Shown in pieces: positions 15,147 through 23,571 of a stretch of 28,450 bases of DNA. The notes under the pieces are model-generated. The model did not search any database, had not been told where the DNA came from, and was given only the letters and a program-made list of their open reading frames with translations. This DNA is from DASVDK01 sp036381125 [NCBI: Thermodesulfobacteriota bacterium]. GTDB lineage: Bacteria > DASVDK01. The stretch's first letter is position 1. The number at the start of each line of letters is the position of its first letter. The position numbers were made by a program, and so were the translations under genes. The stretch covers positions 1 to 28,450 of the forward strand of contig DASVDK010000050.1 of the NCBI GenBank assembly GCA_036381125.1. The letters run 5' to 3'.

Positions 15147-15178
15147 GCCCGGGAGGCGCAGGCTTCCCGGGCTTTTTT
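15147..15178 (+). terminator. Intrinsic terminator of the sigma factor gene
   Basis: Eleven-base-pair stem (15147-15157 with 15162-15172; one G-U pair), a GCAG tetraloop, then six T at 15173-15178. A textbook Rho-independent terminator 57 bases after the sigma-factor stop. It lacks a T-run on the other strand, so it acts on plus-strand transcripts. Confidence 0.92.
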
Positions 15179-15204
15179 GTGCGCGGCGACCGGGCGGAAC
15201 GCGG

Positions 15205-17412
15205 TCAGCCGGCCCGGCCGGGGCCGTCCGTCGCCGCGGCCAGCCGCTCGGCCACCAGCTCGGCGACGTGCCGGACCTCGAGCGGCATCCCGGCCGCGTC
15301 GGCCGCGCCGCGGAGGTGCAGCAGGCACCCCGGGTTGTCGGACGCGAGGCAGGCCGCGCCGGTCTGCCGCACGTTCGCGAGCTTCCGCGCGGCGATCGCG
15401 CGGGCCACCTCCGGGTGGGCGGCCGACGTGCCGCCGCCGAAGCCGCAGCAGACCTCCCCCTCGGGCAGCGGCGCCACCGCGTATCCCGCGCGGGCGAGCA
15501 GGCGCCGACCGGCGTCGCCGAGCCCGAGCACGTTGGTGCTCTGGCAGAAGCCGTGGTAGGTGAGGGCGCGCTGCGCCCCGGCGCAGGGGAGCGCCGGCGG
15601 GGCGGCCACGCGCTCCACGAACGACACGAAGTCGAGCGTGCGCGCGGCCAGGCGCTCGGCCCGCGCCCGCCAGGCCGGCGCGTCGTCGAAGAGGCGCGGG
15701 TAGTCGTGGGCGATCGCGACGGCGCAGCTCGCCGCCGCCGTCACGACGTGGTCGGCCGGGGTCCGCTCGAGCGCCTCGATCGTCGCCGCCGCGAGGCGTC
15801 GCGCGCCCGCGCGGTCGCCCGCGTCGAGCAGCGGCAGCCCGCAGCAGTGCTGCCCCTCCGGGACGACCACGCGGGCGCCGCAGGCCGCGAGCACGCGGAC
15901 GGCGGCCGCGGCGCCGTCGGGCGCGAACCGGTCGGCGAGGCACTGGATGAAGTAGGCCACCGTGCGGCCGCGCGCCCCGCTCGTCGCCCAGGGGCCCTCG
16001 CGATCGGGCTCGATCGCGCGGCCGAGGAGCCGGTCGCGGGCCGGCCGGGGCGCCGGCGCCGGGAGCGTCCGCCACGCGTGGCGCCGCGGCAGCGGGACGC
16101 GCAGGAAGGGGCCGCGCGCGAGGGGACGGGCGAGCCGGGCCGCCGTGCGCATCGCGGCGTCGAAGAGGCGCGGCCGCGACCAGGCGGCGAGCGCGAGGCG
16201 CTCGGGGAGCCGGAGGCCCTTCGCCGCCGCGACCCGGGCGCGCACGTCGAGGATCTGACGGGGCAGCGGGATGCCGGAGGGGCAGACCGTCGCGCAGGCG
16301 TTGCAGCTCACGCAGAGCGACTGGGGCCCGGCCGCCGCCTCGAGGCCGTGGTGGAAGCGCGTGTTCACGAGGCCGATGGCGCCCGAGTAGACGTGGCCGA
16401 ACACGTGGCCGCCGACGACCTGATAGGGCGGGCAGACGTCGGCGCACGCCGCGCAGCGGATGCAGCGGAGCGCGTCGCGGGCCGTGGGGTCCTCCCACAT
16501 GGCCGTGCGGCCGTTGTCGACGAGCACGAGGTGCGTCTCGCGCCCCGGCTCGGCCCCCGTGATGAACGACGTGTAGCTCGTGATCTCCTGGCCGGTGGCC
16601 GACCGCGCGAGGAGCCGTAGCTGCGCCGCCGCGTCGGCGAACGTCGGCACGAGCTTCTCCCACCCGGCGATCACGACGAGCAGGGGCGGCCGGCTGCTGA
16701 CGAGATCGCCGTTGCCCTCGTTGGTGACCAGCACGACGGTGCCGGTCTCGGCGACGAGCGCGTTCGCGCCGATCATGCCGGCGTCCGCGGTGAGGAACAC
16801 GCGGCGCAGCTCCGCGCGGGCGAGGTCGACCTGCGCCTGCACGTCGTCGCGCGACACCTCGCGCCCCGTCTCGCGCTCGAAGAGCGCGCCGATCTGCTGC
16901 CGGCTCTTGTGGATGGCCGGCATCACCATGTGGCTCGGCGTCTCGCGGGCGAGCTGGATGATCCACTCGCCGAGGTCGGTCTCGACGACGCGAAGGCCGG
17001 CGGCCTCGAGGTGCGCGTTGAGGAAGACCTCCTCGGCCACCATGCTCTTGCCCTTGGCGAGGACGCGCACCCCTCGCGCGCGGAGGAGTTGCAGGATCGT
17101 CTCGCGCGCCGCATGGGCGGTGTCGGCCTCGTGGACGACGAGCCCGGCCGCGCGCGCCTTCTCGACGAAGGCGCGCCGCCAGGCCGGCGGGTCGGCGAGC
17201 ACGGCGTCCTTGGCCGCGACGATCCGCCGCCGCGCCGCGTCGAACGTGGCGTCGGCGGCGCCGAGCGCCGGCGCCTCGTCGGCGAGGCGGCGGAAGGCCG
17301 CGTCGCGGCTCTCGCGCCAGGCTCGCTGGAAGGCGAGGAGGTTCGCACCGAGGCGGCCGTCGGCGAGGGCCCGTCGGTAGCGCTCCGCGAAGGGCGCGAT
17401 GCCGCCGCTCAC
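15205..17412 (-). CDS. LutB-LutA fusion: lactate-utilisation iron-sulfur protein
   Basis: 735-residue fusion. Residues 1 to about 430 match LutB/LldF: an LUD domain (KSMVAEE, HMVMPAIHKSRQQIG, VAETGTVVLVTNEGNGD) followed by two [4Fe-4S] motifs, CIRCAACADVCPP near 310-325 and CVSCNACATVCP near 365-377. Residues about 490-735 match LutA/YkgE: two CCG domains with QCLADRF, GQHCCGLPLLD (about 520), HGFCQST and VCCGFGGGTS (about 652). In Bacillus LutA, LutB and LutC are separate proteins that oxidise L-lactate to pyruvate at the membrane. The GTG start (17412) overlaps the lutC stop by four bases (GTGA). The same frame stays open far upstream, but that is GC-driven. No LutP permease or LutR regulator is adjacent. 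Confidence 0.9.
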   Translation of the reverse strand: MSGGIAPFAERYRRALADGRLGANLLAFQRAWRESRDAAFRRLADEAPALGAADATFDAARRRIVAAKDAVLADPPAWRRAFVEKARAAGLVVHEADTAHAARETILQLLRARGVRVLAKGKSMVAEEVFLNAHLEAAGLRVVETDLGEWIIQLARETPSHMVMPAIHKSRQQIGALFERETGREVSRDDVQAQVDLARAELRRVFLTADAGMIGANALVAETGTVVLVTNEGNGDLVSSRPPLLVVIAGWEKLVPTFADAAAQLRLLARSATGQEITSYTSFITGAEPGRETHLVLVDNGRTAMWEDPTARDALRCIRCAACADVCPPYQVVGGHVFGHVYSGAIGLVNTRFHHGLEAAAGPQSLCVSCNACATVCPSGIPLPRQILDVRARVAAAKGLRLPERLALAAWSRPRLFDAAMRTAARLARPLARGPFLRVPLPRRHAWRTLPAPAPRPARDRLLGRAIEPDREGPWATSGARGRTVAYFIQCLADRFAPDGAAAAVRVLAACGARVVVPEGQHCCGLPLLDAGDRAGARRLAAATIEALERTPADHVVTAAASCAVAIAHDYPRLFDDAPAWRARAERLAARTLDFVSFVERVAAPPALPCAGAQRALTYHGFCQSTNVLGLGDAGRRLLARAGYAVAPLPEGEVCCGFGGGTSAAHPEVARAIAARKLANVRQTGAACLASDNPGCLLHLRGAADAAGMPLEVRHVAELVAERLAAATDGPGRAG

Positions 17413-17906
17413 GCGACCGACCCGACCAGGACGACGCGCACCTCGCGGGGTCCGTGCACGCCGATCGTGAGGACGCGCTCGATGTCGGCCGTGCGGCTCG
17501 GCCCGCTCATGAGGGTGACGTGGGGAGCGCCCTCCCGGACCAGCGCCGCCACGCGCGCCAGCGCCGCCTCGAGCGTCGGCTCGATGGCGCCGGCGGGGAC
17601 CAGGAGCCAGAGACGCTCGGCGAGCCAGCACGCGCTCCGATCGGCCGCCGCCTCGGCGAGCGCGACCGACCCCGTCTCGGCCACCGCGAACCGGCCCGCG
17701 GCGACGATCTCCGCCGCCGCGTCGGGCAGCGCGGGACGGGGCGCCAGGCGCCGGGCCACGGTGGGGAAGCTCGCGGCGAGCGACGAGGTCCCCGCGGCGG
17801 CGGGCGCCGCGGCGAGGACCAGGTCGGCCGCCGCGTCCTCGTCGGCCGCGAGCAGCACGGCGGCCGACGTCGCCTCGGCCTTCGCGCGGAAGCGATCGAG
17901 GAGCAT
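17409..17906 (-). CDS. lutC: LutC-like LUD-domain protein
   Basis: 165-residue LUD-domain protein, shorter than the 200-240 residues usual for LutC. Family motifs are VAETGSVAL at 75-83, SGPSRTADIE at 134-143 and GVHGP at 149-153. It acts with LutA and LutB in L-lactate oxidation; its precise biochemical role in the complex is not established. The ATG at 17906 has only a weak ribosome-binding site. The stop overlaps the GTG of the LutB-LutA fusion, so the pair is coupled. The first 30 residues are Ala-rich and the N-terminal part of the usual LutC fold is reduced. Confidence 0.88.
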   Translation of the reverse strand: MLLDRFRAKAEATSAAVLLAADEDAAADLVLAAAPAAAGTSSLAASFPTVARRLAPRPALPDAAAEIVAAGRFAVAETGSVALAEAAADRSACWLAERLWLLVPAGAIEPTLEAALARVAALVREGAPHVTLMSGPSRTADIERVLTIGVHGPREVRVVLVGSVA

Positions 17907-17960
17907 GCGGCGATTCTAGCGCCGCCTCGCGCGGCAGCCGGGACCGGAGGCTCCGGAGGG

Positions 17961-18392
17961 CTACCGCGAGCGGGCGGTGACGGCGATGCGCGTCGCGGCA
18001 GCCGGGCTCTCGCCGGAGGGCGCCTCGGCAAGCTCCACCACGGCGAAGTCGCCCGGGCGGATCGCGCCGAGGCCGAGCGGGCGTTCCACCCAGCGGTACG
18101 TGAGCGCCACGTCGCGCGCCTGCGGCGTCCGTGTCACGACCACCTCGGCCGGCTCGCGCCGGATCTCGATGACGCGCGTGTCGGCCGACACCTGCGCGTC
18201 CACCCGGTGGATCTGCGTGCCGGGGGACATCTCCTCGATCACGACCCGGCCGGCCGCCGCGTCCACCGCGACGACCGACCCGGCATGGGTCCGCGAGCCG
18301 CCCGCCGCGGGATCGGCCCCTGCCGGGACGGCCGGCGCGGCGAGGCCGACGAGACCGAGCCCCAGGCCGGCAAGCCAGGCGAATGAGCGCAT
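17961..18392 (-). CDS. Exported protein of unknown function
   Basis: 143-residue protein with a classical signal peptide: MRSF, a hydrophobic core of about 16 residues and a likely AxA cleavage near residues 24-26 (AGA). The mature part is beta-rich, with a strand pair SVVAVDAAAGRVVIEE resembling the first hairpin of small OB-like or DUF5666-type exported proteins, followed by VDAQVSADTRVIEI and a C-terminal RIAVTARSR. AAGGAGG ideally spaced before the ATG supports the start. It lies between the histidine kinase (upstream, 93 bases) and lutC on the same strand. I do not recognise the family with confidence, and it may be an envelope or metal-linked protein. Confidence 0.8.
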   Translation of the reverse strand: MRSFAWLAGLGLGLVGLAAPAVPAGADPAAGGSRTHAGSVVAVDAAAGRVVIEEMSPGTQIHRVDAQVSADTRVIEIRREPAEVVVTRTPQARDVALTYRWVERPLGLGAIRPGDFAVVELAEAPSGESPAAATRIAVTARSR

Positions 18393-18485
18393 GGCAGCCT
18401 CCTTTCGCCAGCACGCTAGCGAGCGCCCCCACCCGACGCAAGAACGGGGCTCGTCCGTTCCGCGCTCCTCGGCCCGCGGCCGCCC

Positions 18486-21400
18486 CTACCGGACGGCGCC
18501 GCGCGAATCCCGGCGTTCGAGCGCCTGGCGGACCCTGTCGAGCAGCGCCGCCGCCGTGAAGGGCTTGGGGAGGAAGTCGGTGTCCTCGGCGAGGATGCCC
18601 CCCTCGCCGATGATGTTCTCCGTGTAGCCCGACATGTAGAGGACGGGGATTCCGGGCCGGATGTCGGCGAGACGGGCGGCGACCTCGCGGCCGTTCATGC
18701 CGGGCATGACGACGTCGGTGAGCAGGAGGGCCAGGTCGTCCCCGGCGCGGCGGGCCAGCTCGACGGCCTCCTCGCCGAGGCGCGCCTCGATGACCCGGTA
18801 CCCGTGCGACTCGAGGACCCGTCGCGCGTACCGGCGGACCATGTCGTCGTCCTCGACGAGGAGCACGGTCTCGCGGCCCCCCGTCGGCCGCGGCGCCGGC
18901 GCCGACGGCGCGGCCGGCGCCTCGTCCGCCTCGACGCGCGGCAGGTAGATCGCGAACGTGGTCCCCCGGCCGGGCGCGCTCTCGACGGCGATGTGACCCT
19001 GGCTCTGCTTGACGATGCCGTACACGGTCGACAGGCCGAGCCCGGTCCCCTTGCCGCGCGGCTTGGTCGTGAAGAACGGCTCGAACAGGCGGGCCTGCGT
19101 CTCGGCGTCCATGCCGACGCCCGAGTCGCGGACGACGAGCACCACGTAACGGCCCGGCCGAAGCTCGGCCCGGCGCAGGAAGGCCGGCTCGTCGAGGACG
19201 GCCGCCCGCGTCTCGATCGCGAGCCGGCCGCCGGCCGGCATGGCGTCTCGGGCGTTCACGGCGAGGTTGAGGAGGACCTGCGTCACCTGGCCCGGATCGG
19301 CCCGGATGAGCCTGGCGTCCGGGTCGAGACGCGTGACCAGCTCGACGTCCTCGCCGATGACGCGCCGCAGCATCGTCTCGACGTCGGCCACGACGGCGTT
19401 GAGGTCGACGACGACCGGCCTCAGGGTCTGCTTGCGGCTGAAGGCGAGGAGCTGCTGCGTGAGGTTCGTCGCCCGGTCGGCCGCCCGCCGCACCTCGCTC
19501 GCCTCGCGGCGGACCGCGGCCTCGTCCCAGGGGGCCTGGAGGATCAGGTCGGTGTAGCCGACGATGGCGGTGAGCAGGTTGTTGAAGTCGTGCGCGACGC
19601 CGCCGGCCAGCCGGCCCACCGCCTCCATCTTCTGCGCCTGGCGCAGCTCCTCCTCGAGGCGCTTCTGCTCGGTCGTATCGCGGAAGGCGAGCACCGTCCC
19701 GGCCCGCTCCCCCTCCGTCGCCACGGGCGACGAGGTGACGTCCACCGGGACGGCGATGCCGCGCGCGTCGACGAAGCGGTCGCCGGTCCACGACCGGGCC
19801 TGGCCCTCGCCCAGGGCCGCCGACAGCGCGCAGCGCTCGGCCGGCAGGCCGCCGGCCGGCTCCCCGGGGTGGACGATCTCGTGGAACGCCCGTCCGAGGA
19901 GATCCGGTTCCGGACGGCCGAGGATCGACTCCGCGGTCGGGTTGGCGAACGTCACGCGGCCGTCGGGGTCGAGGGCGACGACCCCTTCGCCCAGACTCCG
20001 GGTGATCGCCCGCGTGTAGTCGAGCTGGCGGCGCAGGCGCGCCTCGGCCTCGCGCGCGTCGCCGTAGAGGAGGGCGTTCTCGGCGGCCAGCGCGGCACGC
20101 CGCCCCAGCTCCTCGGCCAGCGCCAGGTCCGCGCGATCGAACGGGGGCGCCGACCCGGACTGGGCCATGGAGAGCCGCCCGACGATCCGGCCCCGGCTTC
20201 GCAGCGGGACGCGGATGAGCCGCCCCGAGACCAGCTCGGCCCGGCGGGCGAGCACCTCGTCGACCGTGAGCGGCGGACCGAGGGGGCACCGGCGCGCGCC
20301 GCCGGTCGGCTGCGCGCACGCCGAACCGGTGTGGTGCTCGGCGAGCCGGCGCGCGCCGTCCGCGTCGTCGAGCACGTCCACCGCCGAGCAGGTGCCGAGG
20401 CGGCCGATCGCCAGGCGCGTCGCGGCCTCGAGCGTGGCCTCGTAGTCGAGCGTCGCGACCAGCTCGGCGGAGGCCGCAGCCAGCCAATCGGCGCGCAGAC
20501 GCGCCGTCTCCTCCGCGGCGACGTGCCGCTCGATCCGCTCCGCCATGGCGTTGAACGCGCGGTCGACCGCGCCGAACTCCGCGCTGTCGTCCTCGGGGAC
20601 CCGCACGTCGAGCCGCCCGGCGCCGAGCGCGTCGGCGCATGCGGAGAGGTCCTGGAGGGGTCTCAGCAGGCGGCGGATCACCAGCAGGCCCGAGACCAGG
20701 AGGACGAGGGGGAGCACCGCGCCCCGCGCCGCCAGGCCGGTCGTCTCCCGCCGCACGGCGGCCGCCACGGTCTCGCGATCCCGCGAGACGGCCACCGCCC
20801 AGCCGATGCCCCGCACCGGCACGAGCGCGCCCGCGCGCACGGCGCCGTCGACGTGGCTCCGGTAGCGCTCGTGGAGCTGCGCCTCGCCGGCGAGCGCGGC
20901 CGCCACGCGGAGGCTGCCGGAGAGGTCGCGGCGCTCCCAGGGCCGGCCCGGCTCCCGCGTGCTGTACACGGTGCGCCGCCGCGAGTCGATGAGGGCCGCG
21001 GCGCCGTCGGGGGAGAGGAGCGCGCGGCCGAGGATCGGGCCGAAGCTCTCGTCCCGGATGCCGATCACGAGCGCGCCGGTCGTCCGCCCCGTCTCGTCGC
21101 GGACGGCGTGGGCCGCGCCGACGATGAGCCGTCCGGTGAGGCGGGACCTGACGAGCGGATTCACCGCCCAGTCGCGCCCCTGGCGAAGGACGGCGTCCAC
21201 CGCTTCCCGATCGAGGATCGTTGCACCCGGCCGGCCCTCGGGCGCGGCCGCCAGGACGACGCCGTTGGCGTCGGTGAGCGCCATCAGGTCGGCGAAGGCG
21301 ACGAGCGGGCGGACCTCCTCGAGGTACCGCCTCGCCTCGGCCGCCGACCGGGGCGGGTGCTGCCCGATCGACTCGGCCACGACCGCCAGGCTGCGCCGGA

Positions 21401-21629
21401 TCCCCTCGAAGATGGCCTCCACCTGCGCGGCCAGGCCCTCGGCCAGGAGCCGCTGCTCCCGCATGACCCCGGCCACGCGCGCGTCGCGCTGCGCCCGGAG
21501 GTGGCGGGCCTCCCAGAGCCCGACCGTCGCGAAGAGGACGAGGAAGCCGATCACGAGCCGGGCGCGCCACGAGTTGCCTCGCGGCCGCCGCGGTCGGTCT
21601 TCGGTCTGTCGTCCGGTCGACGGATGCAT
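18486..21629 (-). CDS. Hybrid sensor histidine kinase (Cache-HAMP-GAF-PAS-HisKA-HATPase-REC)
   Basis: 1047-residue membrane kinase. Order: first membrane segment at about 23-40; periplasmic Cache-type domain about 45-285; second membrane segment about 293-312; HAMP about 312-360; GAF about 385-520; PAS about 536-650; HisKA with VAHDFNNLL (phosphoacceptor His680); an ATPase with VRDSGVGMD, FEPFFTTKPRGKGTGLGLS; and a C-terminal receiver (about 918-1040) with acidic pocket LLVEDDD, phosphoacceptor Asp972 (LLTDVVMPG) and Lys in LPKPF. The HDFNNLL box is that of the HPK4-like group common in hybrids. The receiver has no output domain, so a separate phosphotransfer or regulator partner is expected, but none is in the window. 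ATG 21629 follows a GAGG; upstream in-frame residues look non-coding. Confidence 0.94.
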   Translation of the reverse strand: MHPSTGRQTEDRPRRPRGNSWRARLVIGFLVLFATVGLWEARHLRAQRDARVAGVMREQRLLAEGLAAQVEAIFEGIRRSLAVVAESIGQHPPRSAAEARRYLEEVRPLVAFADLMALTDANGVVLAAAPEGRPGATILDREAVDAVLRQGRDWAVNPLVRSRLTGRLIVGAAHAVRDETGRTTGALVIGIRDESFGPILGRALLSPDGAAALIDSRRRTVYSTREPGRPWERRDLSGSLRVAAALAGEAQLHERYRSHVDGAVRAGALVPVRGIGWAVAVSRDRETVAAAVRRETTGLAARGAVLPLVLLVSGLLVIRRLLRPLQDLSACADALGAGRLDVRVPEDDSAEFGAVDRAFNAMAERIERHVAAEETARLRADWLAAASAELVATLDYEATLEAATRLAIGRLGTCSAVDVLDDADGARRLAEHHTGSACAQPTGGARRCPLGPPLTVDEVLARRAELVSGRLIRVPLRSRGRIVGRLSMAQSGSAPPFDRADLALAEELGRRAALAAENALLYGDAREAEARLRRQLDYTRAITRSLGEGVVALDPDGRVTFANPTAESILGRPEPDLLGRAFHEIVHPGEPAGGLPAERCALSAALGEGQARSWTGDRFVDARGIAVPVDVTSSPVATEGERAGTVLAFRDTTEQKRLEEELRQAQKMEAVGRLAGGVAHDFNNLLTAIVGYTDLILQAPWDEAAVRREASEVRRAADRATNLTQQLLAFSRKQTLRPVVVDLNAVVADVETMLRRVIGEDVELVTRLDPDARLIRADPGQVTQVLLNLAVNARDAMPAGGRLAIETRAAVLDEPAFLRRAELRPGRYVVLVVRDSGVGMDAETQARLFEPFFTTKPRGKGTGLGLSTVYGIVKQSQGHIAVESAPGRGTTFAIYLPRVEADEAPAAPSAPAPRPTGGRETVLLVEDDDMVRRYARRVLESHGYRVIEARLGEEAVELARRAGDDLALLLTDVVMPGMNGREVAARLADIRPGIPVLYMSGYTENIIGEGGILAEDTDFLPKPFTAAALLDRVRQALERRDSRGAVR

Positions 21630-21651
21630 GGGCGCCTCGCGGAGGGGGGCG

Positions 21652-21680
21652 GTTATAGCCCGTCCGCGCCGCGGGCGCAA
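21652..21680 (-). promoter_or_regulatory. Possible sigma-70 promoter of the hybrid kinase gene
   Basis: On the minus strand -10 TATAAC (21657-21652, five of six) and -35 TTGCGC (21680-21675, three of six) with 17 bases between. The -35 overlaps the palindrome at 21675-21686, which could let a bound regulator block or assist this promoter. Confidence 0.45.
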
Positions 21681-21710
21681 TTGCGCAGAGGCACGAAAGT
21701 GCGCAGAGGC
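21675..21710. promoter_or_regulatory. Palindrome and tandem 11-base repeats in the divergent kinase/Rieske control region
   Basis: A perfect 12-base palindrome GCGCAATTGCGC is at 21675-21686. TGCGCAGAGGC occurs exactly twice, at 21682-21692 and 21700-21710 (18-base period), with GCACGAAAGTGC between. These sit 55-90 bases upstream of a sigma-54-like promoter, where activator sites are expected. Confidence 0.55.
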
Positions 21711-21764
21711 CGGCGCCGGCGGCGGTGCGACGGCTGTTTCGGCGCGGGGCGATACCCCGGACCC

Positions 21765-21780
21765 TGGCACGGGCGATGCT
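21765..21780 (+). promoter_or_regulatory. Sigma-54-type -24/-12 promoter
   Basis: TGGCACG (21765-21771), four bases, then ATGCT (21776-21780). This matches the -24/-12 consensus TGGCACG-N4-TTGCW except for one T, with the invariant GG and GC exactly 10 bases apart. Predicted transcription would start near 21792, just before the ribosome-binding site (21801) and ATG (21812) of the DUF2231-Rieske gene. Confidence 0.6.
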
Positions 21781-21811
21781 CGCTGCGCCGGGCAGCGAAC
21801 GGAGGGGTACC

Positions 21812-22693
21812 ATGCCCGAGACGGCCGTCGATCTCGTGAAGCGACAGACCTGGCTCGACTCCGTGGCGAGCGGCCTCGGCTCGGCCGTCGACACGGCCCT
21901 CGGCGCGGCCGGCCCGGCCCGGAAGCCCGTCGAGAACGTGCTCAACGGCGTCTGGCTGGGGCACCCGCTCCATCCGGTGCTCGTCACGATCCCGATCGGC
22001 TCCTGGAGCCTGGCCGCGGTGCTCGACGGCCTCGAGGCGGCGAGCGGGCGGCGGGACCTCGGCCCTGCCGCCGACCTCGCCGTCGGGGTCGGCGTCATCG
22101 GCGCGGTGGCCTCCGCGGTCGCCGGCGCCGCCGACTGGCAGCACACCTCCGGGGACACGCGCCGCATCGGCGCCATGCACGCCCTCCTCAACGCGGGCGC
22201 CGCGGCCCTCTACACCACGTCGTGGCTCCTGCGCCGCCGCGGCAAGCGGAGCGCCGGCCGGGGCCTGGCCTCCATCGGGTTCGCCGTCGCCAACGCGTCG
22301 GCCTATCTCGGCGGGCACCTGGTCTACGGGGAGCGGATCGGCGTGACGCACGCCGTGGCGCCGCCGGAGCCGCGGGACTTCGTGGACGTGCTGGCCGAGG
22401 CGGACCTGGCCGACCGGACGCCGCGCCGCGTCACGGTCGCCGGCCAGCCGGTGGTGCTCGTGCGCGACGGCGGCAGGATCGACGCGCTCGCCGAGGTCTG
22501 CTCGCACCTCGGCGGACCGCTCGCGGAGGGGGCGGTCGAGGACGGCTCCATCCGCTGCCCCTGGCACGGCTCGCGCTTCGCGCTCGAGGACGGCCGGGTG
22601 CTGGACGGCCCGGCCACCCTGCCGCAGCCGCGCTACGAGGCGCGCGTCCGCGAGGGGCGGGTCGAGGTGAGACGCGCCCCCTGGGGGCCGTGA
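21812..22693 (+). CDS. DUF2231 membrane domain fused to Rieske [2Fe-2S] domain
   Basis: 293-residue fusion. Residues about 47-180 match DUF2231: GHPLHPVLVTIPIGSW (50-65) and three further hydrophobic segments (about 90-107, 121-140, 151-172). Residues about 187-290 are a Rieske ferredoxin domain with ligands Cys230-x-His232 (CSHLGG) and Cys249-x2-His252 (CPWHGSRF), ending in LPQPRYEARV as in soluble Rieske ferredoxins. It is probably an inner-membrane electron-transfer protein with the cluster on the cytoplasmic side, though topology is not certain. DUF2231 has no known reaction. The ATG at 21812 follows GGAGGGGT. It is divergent from the hybrid kinase and preceded by the sigma-54-like promoter. 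The downstream gene converges. Confidence 0.92.
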   Translation: MPETAVDLVKRQTWLDSVASGLGSAVDTALGAAGPARKPVENVLNGVWLGHPLHPVLVTIPIGSWSLAAVLDGLEAASGRRDLGPAADLAVGVGVIGAVASAVAGAADWQHTSGDTRRIGAMHALLNAGAAALYTTSWLLRRRGKRSAGRGLASIGFAVANASAYLGGHLVYGERIGVTHAVAPPEPRDFVDVLAEADLADRTPRRVTVAGQPVVLVRDGGRIDALAEVCSHLGGPLAEGAVEDGSIRCPWHGSRFALEDGRVLDGPATLPQPRYEARVREGRVEVRRAPWGP

Positions 22694-22729
22694 CGATCCG
22701 GCGCCACCGCCCGTGGCCGCGCGCCGTTG

Positions 22730-23533
22730 CTACGTGCCGGCGGCCCTGCGGAGGTGATCGAGCAGCTCGCGCAGGAAGGCCTCCGGCGCCTCGAGCATCG
22801 GCAGGTGACCGACGTCGGGGAAGCGGACCAGACGCGCGCCAGGGATCGTGGCGGCGATCGCCTCGGAGTGCCGCGGCGGCAGCAGCGTATCGGCCTCGCC
22901 GACGGCCACGGTCGTCGGCACCCGGATCTCGTGGAGTCGCGCGAGGAGGTCGTGGCGCTCGAGCGCGCCGACCGCGAAGGCCAGGGCCCGCTGGTCGCTC
23001 TGCGCGACCCGCGCGCGGTACCCCTCGTACGCCTCGGGGTGCGCCGCGCGGTAGGCGGCGCCGAAGGCCTGGGGGTAGGCCAGGCGGGCGTAGGCGTCGA
23101 TCCCTTCCTCCCGCAGGACGCGCAGCCGCTCGGCCAGCACCGCCGCGAAGGCGGCGTCGGTCTTCGGCCAGGTGTCGACGAGCACGAGCGAGGCGACGCG
23201 GCCCGGGTGACGCAGCGCGGCCGCCATCGCGATCGCGCCGCCCATCGAGGACCCCACCCAGTGCGCCGGGCCGAGACCGAGATGGGCGTGGAGCGCCGCC
23301 CAGTCGTCGGCCATCTGCTCGATGGTGTAGGGACCGTCCGGCTTCGACGAGGCGCCGTGGCCCCGGGAGTCGCCCGCGATCGCGCGGTAGCCGGCCGCCG
23401 CGAGACCGGCCGCCGCCTGCCGCCAGACGAGCGAGGAGTTGCCGACGCCGTGGAGGAGCAGGACCGGCGCGCCGCCTGTCGGGCCGGCGGCCTCGTAGGC
23501 CATCTCGATGTCTCGGACGGGTGCGGTGGGCAT
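22730..23533 (-). CDS. Alpha/beta-fold hydrolase (3-oxoadipate enol-lactonase-like)
   Basis: 267-residue alpha/beta hydrolase. The oxyanion motif LLLHGVGNSS is at 25-34, the nucleophile elbow G94-S-S96-M-G98 gives Ser96, and Asp215 (GEADTLLPP) and His243 (DVGHLPMLEAPEAF) complete the triad. Layout and length resemble 3-oxoadipate enol-lactonase PcaD and related C-C or ester hydrolases, but no aromatic ring-cleavage genes are present, so the substrate is open. The start at 23533 (MPTAPVRDIEM) is supported by GGGGAGGAA; an in-frame ATG 26 codons earlier has no comparable site. Divergent from the GldA-like gene, sharing a 102-base control region. Confidence 0.92.
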   Translation of the reverse strand: MPTAPVRDIEMAYEAAGPTGGAPVLLLHGVGNSSLVWRQAAAGLAAAGYRAIAGDSRGHGASSKPDGPYTIEQMADDWAALHAHLGLGPAHWVGSSMGGAIAMAAALRHPGRVASLVLVDTWPKTDAAFAAVLAERLRVLREEGIDAYARLAYPQAFGAAYRAAHPEAYEGYRARVAQSDQRALAFAVGALERHDLLARLHEIRVPTTVAVGEADTLLPPRHSEAIAATIPGARLVRFPDVGHLPMLEAPEAFLRELLDHLRRAAGT

Positions 23534-23571
23534 GCGGCGTTCCTCCCCGGCGGCGCGCGCCGCCTCGTCCT

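Noticed and set aside
15205-16000. Apparent loss of the second Cys in the CxxC parts of the LutA-like half.
   Set aside because: Known LutA/YkgE proteins also show single-Cys forms (GSC, GC-LL) at these places, so the motifs are normal for the family.
15205-22191. A minus-strand frame open for 2,328 codons from 22191 to 15205, which would fuse lutB to everything upstream.
   Set aside because: Only the last 735 codons have family sequence. The rest is a shifted reading of the kinase, exported protein and lutC genes, kept open by high GC. The GTGA overlap with lutC marks the real start.
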